NCBI RefSeq assembly: GCF_040802235.1
Contig: NC_133156.1
Span: forward strand, 27,733,343 to 27,797,342
DNA length: 64,000 nt
Source: Manis javanica
Lineage: Eukaryota; Chordata; Mammalia; Pholidota; Manidae
Direction of reading: 5' to 3'
Shown: positions 49,501 to 61,500 of the stretch, piece after piece
Layout: the number at the start of each line of letters is the position of its first letter
Position numbering within the stretch: the stretch's first letter is position 1
Notes under the pieces: model-generated
Told to the model about the DNA's origin: nothing
What the model saw: the letters and a program-made list of their open reading frames with translations, nothing else
The model's database searches: none
Translations under genes and position numbers: made by a program

Positions 49501-52500
49501 TGAAGCAGGCATTCTTGGGCCCAGCTCTGACCTTCCCTGGCTGGGTGAGCTGGAGCCAGTCACCAAACAACTCTAGCTCTAATTTCCTCCTCCAGAAACC
49601 AAAGCAAACGAACACCCAGCTCATGGTACAGGTGGGAGGCTCAGGTCAGAAGACAAATATTTAAGTAATCTGCACAATGAAACTTTTTAAGGCATTGATC
49701 TATAATATGTTTGCAGCTTGGGAGAAGGGGGTAGTAGCCTGTTAGGCTGAGACTCTGGAAGGGCCCAGGCATCATTTAAAACCTCAGTAGAGGAATTACA
49801 GGACCCTGGGTCCTTCAGGTTAACAGCGAGAGGGGATTAAAAAAACCCACAGAAATGTGTGCTATGGTACACAGAAAAAAAGAAATGCTAATTTTTGAGT
49901 GGCTATTGAAAAAAAAAAAAGAGCAACAATTAAAAATAATAAATGGTGGGTGGGTGAGTGCTGAGTGTGAACAATCTTCACTTTACCCAGCTCTTACAGG
50001 CTGGGAGATGTTCCCCGTGAGCCTGGCCCACCTTCAGGGTGAGGGATGAGAGTCTGCTGTGCCCAGGTGCCTTGCTGAGTGTAGCAGGTGAGATTTTGCT
50101 AAATTCTCAACCCTATGAAGGTTGATTTCCAATTTATAGAAAAATAAACAGAGTGGTGGGTTTCATCATTGCTAGGATAGAGCTGGGACTTGAGCCCAGG
50201 CAGTCTGCTTCAAACTCCCTGCTGTTTACACTGTCTCCCCCATTGACCCCACCAGAAGAGGGGCAATTTACCCAAGCCAGTACCCTCCTACCCCCTGGCC
50301 TTTGCCTAGGCTGATTTCTCTGCGTGGAACACTCCACTTCGCCTGCCAAAGTCTCCAGCCCAGTATAGATGCCACTTCCTCCAAGAGGCATTCCCTCCTG
50401 AAAAACCCCTATCTGTCATCACCAGCCATGCTCTACAAGCCCCAGCGCACACTCTCTATCCCAATCCTTTCACACATCTTGGAATAACCCAGCCCATATG
50501 CAAAACCCACCTCTATGCTGGGAACTCCCTGAAGGCCAGAGCCCCAGGAGCCTCAGACAGGCCAGTACCTCGCAGATGGGGTGCTCAACAGAGCTTGTAG
50601 AAAGCATAGGAATCTCAGTAGGAGCTCAAAAGACCCCAAAGGAGACCCTGCGGCTCCACTGGGCAAAGACAGAGTAGAAAATGGACAGAACAAGGCTAAG
50701 CCACAGTTGCTCCTGAGGCTTCTGCACATGGGGCAAGAGCGGCCCTGACAGGCCCATCTTCAGCCCTGGGCTCTAGCGTGGGTGGGCGGGGCTGCCTCCT
50801 CTCAGGCCTCACCTGTGCTGGAGAATCTGCCACCTCCTCAAGGTCTGGCTCCTCCTCACTGCTCTCCGAGTCTCCGTGCACTTCGGCTTTGCCCCGGGCC
50901 GCTGCAGGCCCTGCCTTCCTGGAGAGTACTGGAGCAGTCCCTTGCCCTGAGGACCCTTTCGTGGGCGCCGAGGCAGCTTTCACCTGGAAGCTCTTCTCCA
51001 CAGACTTTGCCTGGAACGGCACGAAGAGAGGTGTGCTATAGAAGCCCGAACAATACAGGAAAGCTGGTCCCGAACCAGCTAAGCAGACTTGGCTTCACCT
51101 GTCCCACTGCTGTGGTAGGAGCCATCTCCTCACTCTCTGATTCCTCACTGCTTGAAGAGTCCACCTCTGGCCTCTGGGCACTCCTGGCTGTAGCTGGGGG
51201 TGACGTGCAGGCTGGCGAAGCTGCTGTTTCTGCTTTCCAGAGGGCTGGTGTGCCCACTCGCGCTGGGGGGCCCTTGGCAGATGCAGGGGTAGCAGGGGCA
51301 CCCTTCCTGGGAGAGGCCTTGGTCTGAGGAGTTTTCATAGCTGGTTTTGCCTGAGGATACACAGAAGTCAGAAGCCAGAAAGGTTCAGAGCCTGGATGCA
51401 GAGCCCCCATCTGTTCTGGAGTAGAGCCCCACTGCCCCACTTCCCCACAGCATCTTGCGGCACTATGGGTGGGGATGGCTCAGTAGCAGGCTTTGTAGCT
51501 GCCTCTCTGGCAGCGTCACCTGGGCCGGAGTCACGGCAGTCGGAGCCTCCTCCTCACTGTCAGATTCTTCACTGCTCTCCGAGTCTTCCCCAGATCTTTC
51601 TGCCTTGATCTGGATGGCTGCTGGCCCAGTCTTCTGAGGGAGCCCGTTGGCAGGGCCTGAGGTGGATCTGACCTGGGGGATTTTTCCCAAGGACTTTGCC
51701 TACAGTAAGATACACAGGACCAGGGGAGGGAGCGTGAAGCATGGCTGTATGCAGACACAAAAGACAAGATTCACAGCGTTAGGGAGGAGGGAAGAGCTTC
51801 GGGGCAGGGACCTCACCTGGGCCTGGGCCACAGCTGTCGGTGCCTTGACCTCACTGTCTGACTCCTCCTCACTGCTGCTCTCCGAGGTTTCTCCCTGCTT
51901 CCCTGCCTGGGTGGCTGTGGGTCCCATCTTTCCATGGGGTGCTGGGGCAGTGCCCTTCCCTGAGGGCCCCGCAGATGAGGCAGCTCTGGCCTGGGAGTGG
52001 CAAAGGACAGATTCAGGGCAAGGGGTATACAGGAGAATGTGTGTGAGGTGAGACAGGAGGTGGAGAGGGCAAATGGGGGCACAGGGCCATTGTGGGTGTC
52101 CTGCAGCCTTACCTGAGCCAGTCCTGCAGTTAGGGGCATAGCTGCTGGAGCCTTTCCGTCGCTGTCTGACTCCTCCTCGCCGCTGCTCTCCGACTCTTCC
52201 TCCTGCTTCCCCGCTTTGGCCCGGGCAGCTGCAGGCCCTGTCTTGCTGGGGGGTGCTGGAGGAGCCCCCTTCCTAGGGGAGTCCTTGGCAGTGGCTGAGG
52301 CAACTCTGACCTGGGGGGCCTTCCCTAGGGGCTTCCCCTGAGTGAAACAAACAGAGGGTGGGCAGGAGGAGACAGAAGACCAGACAGGGCAAATGACACT
52401 GGGGGTGAGAAGAGGGACTCCTGAGTGCATCTGGGACTCCTGCAGAGGGGTAGGCATGCAGGCTGCTTGCAGGGGCTCTCCCTTCCCAGGCCTCACCTGA

Positions 52501-55500
52501 TGCAGGGTACTGGCAGTGGGTGTCTCCTGCTCACTGTCTGACTCCTCGCTGCTGCTGCTGCTGCTCTCTGTGGCCTCCTGGGGCCTCCCTGTCTTGGCCA
52601 GGGCAGCTGCAGGCCCTGCCTTCTCAGGGGATGCTGGAGTGGCCCCTTTCCCAGGGGTTCCCTTTACAGGACTTGACGCAGCTCTGACCTGGACAATTTT
52701 CTCCGACACCTTTGCCTAGTAAAAGAGAAAGGGCAGTTTGTCCTCTTCCTTACCCTCCGGTGATGCCTTCAGGACGAAGTCAGGCCTTAGTGGGGCTCAC
52801 AAGCCCTGCACACTTCTCTCCTCACCCACCACCTTGACTGGTGCTCAGAACTGGCCTATCAGCTTCATACCCACTGCCCATCCACCTGGCTACCCCTGCC
52901 TCAGCCTCTGGGCCCCAGGCAGATGCCAGTTCCTTACAGCGGTTCTCCCCGAGGCCCACGTGTGGCCCCAATTGCTGCCCTACACACGTGTTATAGCCGC
53001 TCTCTGGCTGGGCTCCCCCATCGGCAGGAGAGCGCTATGAACACAGGCACCAAGTCTGGCTGACTCACTGCTGTACCCTCAGTGTCCTGGCCCCTAGTGC
53101 GTATCTGAGCGGCCTTAGGGGAGGGAGCAAGCAAAGGCCTGGGGAAGGAATTAGAGGAGCCCAGATGTGGTGAACAGGGAGGCAGTCCAAATGCAAAGAG
53201 AGGTCAGAGTGAGGTGAGGCCCTCCCTGGGCTTTCTGCACCTAGATAGCAGGAGACTCCTGGGAAGCCTGTCCTAGCTCCTGGGGCAAGGTCCCCAAAGC
53301 CCAGGCTTCCTCCTTGCTGGTCTCAGGCTTTGGCAGGGCGGCCAGCAGCTGATTCCCGCCCTCCTGAACACCTTCCCATGCAGGGGGTACAGGCTGCTCC
53401 AGACAGACTTTTTGGTTTGCCTCTTCAATGTCTGAACCATCATGGGGAAAATTGATTTTACGTGACAGTTTGTGCTTGGGCTCATTCTGACAAATGGGTA
53501 CCAGGTAATACTGGTCAGCCCTGGGCACAGGAGAACCGACCTGAGCTGAGCAGCAGTGCTCTGCACATGATCTGTTACACTCCTCCCTCTCCTGCCCACA
53601 TTAGGGCCTGGGTGCTTGCCGTGCCCCCTGCGCAGAATGACCTTCCTGCAAATATCCACATGGCACACGGCCCCTTCACTTCCCCTTCAGGCCATCAAAT
53701 GTCTCCTAAGTAAGAACACCCCTAGACTATTTTAAATGGCCATTACTACTTTGCCTCAGTCACTAACATATGGCCCAGTGAATCTTACTTATGCCTTATT
53801 TATTGTCTTATAGTTCTGCCCCAGGTGTGGGATGGGGCCTCTCTGGGTAGGTTCCTGGGCCCTTTTACCACAGCTTTCTGCCCCTTCCTCTTCCAGGGTC
53901 TGATTCCAAGAGCTCCCCAGCCCCTCTGCTTTCCATTGGGATGTGCCCAGAGCCTCAGAGGCTGCAGACCTGGCCATCCACCTGGGGCAGGGGATCCCAG
54001 CAGATGGAAGGTAACCGGATTCATGTGCTACCAAGCCATGAATTAGCCTGAGAAGCCAGAGGACCAGGCAATTAAAACTTCTCAAGTCCCTTCACAGCAG
54101 GGCTAGCTGGGTTGAGAACAGCAGCCCACTTACTAGACATGGACACTGAGGTAAAGGAGAGCTCCTGACAGAGCTGGGGGCAGGACCACCCTTTGGGGAG
54201 CAGCCATTCTCCCCAGGCTCCTGCCTGAAAGAGAAGGGCAGTTTCCACAGCCACTGGAGCAAGCCTGGCTGCCCTTGCCCTTCAACTTCCACCCCCCGAT
54301 CCCTCTCCCCAGACTCCAAGGACAGTCTTCTCCGGCAGAGGCTGAGCGCATTACATAGTACTCTGCCAGTCCGTGGGGACGAGGGGAGAGTTCCTGGCTG
54401 CTGGGGGCCCTGAGGACCCTGAGAGGCAGCCCTCCCCAGGCCTCACTTGGCTGGGTATCCCAGCAAGGGTATCCTCTTCACTCTCAGACTCCTTGCTGCT
54501 CTCTGAGTCTTCTTCTGGCTTCTTGGCCCTGCCAGCAAGGGGCAGGGCACCTCTTCTGACTGGGGGTGCCAGGTGCCCTGCCTTCCCAGGGGTTGAGGCT
54601 GCCCTTCTCCCTGGAGACTCCTTGGCAGGGGCTGGTAAGGCTTTGACCTGGGGTGGTTTTACTGAAGGCTTCACCTGGAACAAGGGGATGGAATAAGGGA
54701 AGGAACAATCATCTTTGCCAGGTTTACAACGTCTTTTCCTAATGTCATTTGATTCTCAAACAACTCCCTGAGACAGATGCTATCTTTACATCCATTTTCT
54801 AGGAAAGGACACGAGGCTCAGAGAGGTTACATCACTCAATACTAAAGGGCAAAGCTGGAACCCATATCTATGTGGCCTTGGGGGCAGGCAGCTCTGCACA
54901 CAGGGTTCAGCATGGAGGGGCAGCTCCTCCTGACTAGGAGCACTCACCCTTCCTGACCTTTCAGCTACAGTATCTGATCATGGCGGCCATCCTGAGGGCC
55001 AGGAGGCCAGGATTCAAATGCCAGTCTGGCCTCTGGGCACATTCCTCCGTCTCTGGGCTCTTACTCAGACTGCTAACATCCTGACATTCCCATGGCTGGA
55101 GGTGCCCTGCCCCCATCCCCAGGATCAGTTACTCCCACGTGACCCTGGGCACTGGGGGCAGCCAGCTCCTCTAAGACTCCTCCTCACTGCTGCTGGCACC
55201 CTGGGCTAGCCCCGCAGCCCACGGAGGCTGTGTGTTGGCTTGGCTGCTAGTCTCCCTGGCCAGGAGTGGCTCCTTTTCCTTTGGCAGGGCCTGGGGGAAA
55301 TGGGAGCCCAGGGTGCCCTATATTACAGCTGTATCTAGGGTCAGAAGGTGAGAATGTAATGGGGCAGCAGCCAGGCTTGGAGTTGATGGGAATAAGGTCT
55401 CTGCATTCACCGGTTACTGGGTGAGTGGGAGGTGAGGTGGGAAGGACTCCAGGCACCAACCAGATCAATCCAGCCCTGAAACCTGCTGGTTTTCCCTCCA

Positions 55501-58500
55501 CATCTTTCCACTGGATCCTGGTGCCAGCCGCCAACATCTCCTGCCAGCACTACTTCAACAGCCCACTCAAGGATCTTACTACTTTTATTCTACGCCATCC
55601 TCCAATCCAGGCCACAACCACTGACCTTTCTGAAATGTAAACCAGGCCACCCCAGGATGGCCGCCTTCCTACCCCTTGGCCTTTGCTTGTGCAGCTATTC
55701 CTGCTTAAACATTTGTCCCCACATCCTTCCTGAAGTGCCCTGTACATCAAGGCTCTGCTCCAGTGCTGCCTGTCCCAGGAAGCCTTCCCTCATCTCACGG
55801 GCAGAATGCACATGCAGAGTGGCATCTCTCCACTGCAACCCTAGACCCTCCTCATGCCCCAATGCAATGAGCAGCACCTGGCTCCCCTCCCACCCCATCC
55901 CTTCCTAGGCCTCAGCCTTTTCAGATCCTTGTCATCCTGAAACACTTGCAGAACTGATCTGGTCTCACTAGTGTGTCAAGCCCTGGCCAGGCCTCTGGGA
56001 GGGCTAGAGGTTTGCAGAGGGCAACTCCTGAGGATGGGTGGCAGTTACCTCCACATATGTCTCATCGCTGGAGCTGGAGGTGTCCTCACTGGAGCTGACC
56101 GTCTGGCCTGCTGACACCATTCCTGAGGGATGAAAAGGGAGAAGACTGAGGGCCACCTTTTCTAGACATTCCTGCCAGGTAATCAGAGCCAGGTGCTGAG
56201 TACTTGTCTCTCCTGTGCAGAATTTTGGCCCCACCTCTCCTGAAAACCCACAGCTGAGGTGGATACCTTGTGAACCCCTATGTTCCTGCACAGCTGGGGC
56301 CCCGGTCAGGGCTATAGGTCCTACTGCACATGCGTGAGCACCTGATGGCTTAGAAAATCTTCCATCATTACACTGGGGCAGGCAAGGAAAATGCCTATTT
56401 AACATGAGAAACCAAGGCAAACCCAGAGCTCTCAGGTGAGTCTTGAAGCCTCTGTAGTGGGCCTTTACCCACCTGAGAGCAATGGACCAGAAATGGACCA
56501 ATACCACTCAGGCTCCTCAGGTTCCCTCAGCAAGGCCTGAGGTGCCCCCTGAGCTGACCCCACCCACCCACCTCAAGGGGAGGGGAAAATGGCCTGAGGC
56601 CTTTGCTGTCACGGAGACAAACTCTGAGCTCCAGAATTCCCTAGAGCTTGACAAAGTGGTGCCCAGGCCTGCCTGCCCAGCTCAAACTCGGGGGGGCTCA
56701 GCTCCTGGAGGCCGGCTTCTCACCAGATTTGGCAGCAGCTCCCAGGGCCGGGACACTGCCCTCTCCTTCAGTTCGTGACACCGGGACGGTATTTGCCAAG
56801 GGCCCTGCTGACTTCCTGGGCGACTTCCCGGAGAGGAGGTGGGCCACGGCCTTCCCAGAGGCAGAACGTGGTGCGGAGTTCGCCACCGTGCTGACCTTCG
56901 TGGTCTTTGCCTACAGGGAACAGGAGGGACAGGCACACGTGGGTTCTGCCCACTGATGTAAGGGCACAGGCCACACCTGGGCCCAACTCTACCACTTCCA
57001 AGCCTGTGAGCTTGAGTGAATTATCCCCCTTGATCTGTATCTTCATCTGTAAGGTACTAAAATGATGCCTGCCCTCATAAAGGCGTGGAGAGCGCCAAAT
57101 CAGTTTTTGGGACACAGCAGTGACTTCCGAAGTGGTGAGCGGCAGTTTACTTCATAATTGGTGTACGCGTTGTTGCTAATGCTCCAGGCAATCTTAGGGA
57201 CACATCCTTTGAGATCTCTTAACACTGCTCCATGGACGATCAGAAAATGGCATTCTACTTTCTAAGCAGTTTCCAGTCGAGAAAATGCTTTTAAAGCTTT
57301 CAGGATCACAGGCATCTTACTATCTATGGTATCTCCACTGCCTTGCATAGGGCCTGTAGGAAAAAAGCTGTCTGTCCCGGGTGCATAAAATACCCGTAGC
57401 CCATGGCAGTAGGCACCATCCTCATCTTTCAGAAAAGGAAACTGAGGCCCAGAGAAGTGAAGGGATTCAGTAGGATCACACAGCTGGTGACACAGGCTGA
57501 GAACTGTATCCAGGCTGGGTGATTATTCACAACCCTATCCTTGTCTGCTAGAGGGGACTGCTATAGGACACTTCAACTCACATGTGACAGCTTAAAAGCT
57601 GGTCCCACTCACCTGAGCTTTTTCTTTCATGCTTGAAGGCAAAGCTACCCCCATGACTGAGGAATTGGTAGATGCTAGTCCTGGGGCTGCAAGACACAAA
57701 CACCCCCAGGATGAGCCAGATGAGCCTTTTTCTCACTGAAGAACAGCAAACAGATTTCAGTTCACCTGACAGTTCAATTAGTATGGCTGCCTGGTGCCGT
57801 CACGAGGGGCTGAGGCTGAGCCCAGATTTGTGGGAAAAAGCTCTGTGGTGCATGAAGCACATCTACTAGGAAGCAGGGGGAGGGGTTGGCGGGGAGGAAG
57901 AGAGGGAGGGGAAGGATGAAGGGGAGGGACGAGACTTGAGAGCTCCAGTCTGCAGCCCCAGGGGGGTCCCAACTCCCTGGAGGCAGGAGACACTGAGGCC
58001 CCCCAAGGGAAAAAGGAGTGGCTCACAGTGCTGCTGCATCCTACCAGAGGCCCTGCCCAGCTCCAGGGGTGTGAAAGTAGTTCAGCAAGATAGGGTGGTG
58101 GTCAGGCAGCCAGCCGCCAGGCCTACAAAGACAGTTGCTCGGAACTTAAAACAGTTTCTTAGTGGAGAGGTATCTAAACCTTAATATCAGGACCTGGTTA
58201 GAGGCTGAGATTTATAGAGTCTTGGTGCTTTTACACCAGGGTATTATCTCCTCAGATCAAGAAAAATTTCTAATGTATGCTTTCTAATAGAGATGATATT
58301 GCTGAGCTGAATGGTATGATCTAATTCTTCTTTGTGGCATTTAACTCCTCTCTTTTTAATTATGGAAAATTTTAGACACATTCTAAGTAGAGAGGAAGCA
58401 CACTGAACCACTCAGCTCCAACTATTATCAACTTGGGGCCAATCTTACTTCAACTGCCCTCTTATTAACCTTTCCCACAGAATTTTATTCTGAAGATAGT

Positions 58501-61500
58501 GCCAGACACCAAATATTTGCCCACAACTATTTCAGTATTTCTGTCAAGGAGGACTCTTAGAAAGCATATGTATAATCTTTTTACCAAAGCTTCAAAAACT
58601 CAGTGGTATCAAGTAGGCATTATGAGATTTTATGTTGTTAAGGAATGTTTTCAACAGTGTAGAAGGCAGGGATGTATACACATATGGATAGCTGCCTGTA
58701 TGACAGTGGATGCCCAGGAGATGCATTTTGGGAGGTAAAAGGGAGCAGGAAGGAGAAGAGGAAACCTCCCATTTTTCTCCTACATGCTTTTGTGCAGTTC
58801 ACAGTGAACTTCTTTTGCATGTATAATTTTAAAAGATTAAGCAAGATAGAAAATATACATTCCATACGATCTCAAATATATTAACAAACATGCTCAGGAA
58901 AAATAAATGGAAGACTAACTGGAAATTATACACATGGCAAGAATATGGGTGATTTTCCCCTACCTTTTAAAAAGTAATTTTCATATTCCCTAGTGAATCT
59001 TCTATGTCTTTTACAATCAGAAAATATATTTAAAAATTAAGAAATTACCTTCTATGTAAGAAAAAAACAACATAATGAAGAGAAGGATGATTCCTCTATG
59101 GAGTTAGAGCACAAACCACCCTGAGGACCTGGGGAGAAGGGGCCATGAAGGCTCGCCCAGGCACTTGTAGAGTAACAGGATCAGCACCTCTCTGAGCAGC
59201 CTGAAGACCACGCAGGCTCTTACACTGCCCCAGCAGTTCTTTTGAAATTGTGGCCTTCTTGTCGTACAGCATGGAGCAGACAAGTAGTGACTCTACAGCG
59301 TCTTACTACACTGACGGACGGCGACTGCAGTCAGGAGGGTGAGGACTTGATAATATGGTTGAATATTGAAACCACAATGTTGTTCATAGGAAACCTTCAT
59401 AAGATTATATATCAATTATACTTTAATAAAAAAAAAATTGTGGCCTTCTTTCCATCCTTACCACCATCACCTAGGGGCTTGTAAAAATTCAGTTTCGGGG
59501 CCTCCCTGGGTGGGCTGACTTCATGTGCCTCACATTAGACTGTAAAGGACCATTTAAGCTTTTGTTCACCATTGGATTCCCAGTACCCGGGATACAATGG
59601 TTGACAGAGAGAAGGCTCAAATAAATATTGGAATGGTTACATGGAGCCCTACCAATCATCCCTCTAGAAGGTCCTGGTCTTCCCAGGGATCACTGAAGGA
59701 AAAGCTGGAAGGGGACTCTCCCCTGGAACAATCCAAAACCCAACAGCCTGTTCCCAAAAGATGCAGGGTCCTGGGTTGGGTCCCCATGAGCACCAAAGAT
59801 GGGGGCCTCCCCAGCACACAGGACTCTTACTGGCTTTGGCGGTTTTGATGTCTGCCTCCTCCTCGTCCTCTTCTGAGCTCTCCGAGCTGCTAATGGGGTC
59901 TGACACACGGGTCTTCTTGGCCTGCAGTGCGGCATCTTCTTCTGCCTTCCTCTTCCGGCCAATCTCCGAGGTTCTGCGGGACAGGGTGACTGGCTATACC
60001 AACTGGGTGATAAGGACAACTCCAGGAGATGTCAAAAGAAAGACTCCCACATCCTCCCCAACCAGGGAAATGTGCACACAGTTAAAATAGTGATGAAAAG
60101 TGTGGATACAGTTCTGTATTCTGTATTTTCACTCATTTCATAAAGTGTTTTTATAATTGTCAGCCTTCAAAATTGTCAGGAAGGGGGGATAATATTATAA
60201 AATAGTGGTTTTCAGTCACTGAGTGGTATGTGCTGGTGCTTCACAGACCCAGCCAGGCTCCCTGCATCCAGAACTGGTGGTACGCATAGCGTCCCTTCCT
60301 GGAGGACCCTGTTCAGGTCCTCCCTGCACACCCCCTCCTCCGTGGAGACATTCTCGGCCCTGCCATTCACTTTCACTTTCTTCAGAGGACTCTTCTCTCC
60401 TGTTACTTCACTTCCTGTCTGACTCCCCCACTACACATGCAGGCCCAGAAAAGGGTAGGCTGGCAGGAACTTCTGGCTCACTATGTTATCTTCAGCATAT
60501 ATCAGGCAGCTCAAAACATGAACAACTCAGAGACGTGCCTAGGGCCACAGAGGAAGTTGGGGCACTGGCAGAATTAGCACCCAGGGGGTGAGTCCCTGGA
60601 ACTCACAAGTGTCATCTCTGACCTGACCCCCCACCCCAAGGGGCCACTGCCGACACCCCGTGTTCTCCAGCAGAGAGGGACACGGCTCTGCCACGATCCA
60701 GGCTGTGTTGCTGGGGTTCCTTATTCTTAGGAACCACTTGTTGGGAATGCCCTGTAAAAACAGGTTTCATTTCTTACATGTATTAATTCATTCTGCCTCT
60801 CTCCTCCCAATAAAATGCAAGTTTCACAAGGGCAGGGATTTTCCTCTGGTTTGTTTCCAGCTATAGCTAGAACAGCTCTGGCTCACAGCAGTTGCTTAAT
60901 AAATACTGGGGGGTTGGGTGGAATGGGGGAATGTTTCCAGTAACCATGTTTAGCATTTTATTTACTATTATAAGCTTCATTTTACAGTTGAACACAGACT
61001 CAGGGAGGCCAAGTTGTCTCAAGGTCATATAGCTAGTTGCTGGGTTTGAACTTTGCTGGGAACAAGGCTAGGCTGCCTCTGGTGGGTGTGAGGTCTTTGT
61101 CCAACAGAGTACTCTTCAAGCATAGAAGGTGCTAGGGACAGGGAATGGTACACAGAGCAGCTCACTGAAGCAGTCCTCTGGGGAAGGAAGTGCTGTGACT
61201 AACACACAGACACCTGGGCCAGCTGGGGAGGGTGAGGTAGAGGAAGTATGGGGTGTGCCCTGTGCTCGCTTTGGTAGTAGAGGGGAGGCAAGAGCTGAGG
61301 GCTGACAGGGTTTTCAAAGATCTTGGCTTGAAGGTCCACTTGAAGCTAGGATTCCTTCCACATCATTCCTGCCTTTGCTTACACACCTCTGATGAGAGTT
61401 AACTCAGCACCCCACTGCAGCCTGCCTCATTTTTGGATAAATGTGATGATCAAATGCTCGTATTCAGAAGCTGATACCTGTCTTCTGAAAGCCGGTACAC

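Noticed and set aside
53241-53528. - strand frame in the intron between TCOF1 exons 7 and 8 as an extra exon
   Set aside because: No basic/acidic treacle repeat pattern and no matching human exon; splice sites unconvincing.
56004-56507. - strand 167-codon frame through TCOF1 exon 6
   Set aside because: Only 56049-56122 is exon; the rest is intron read through by chance.
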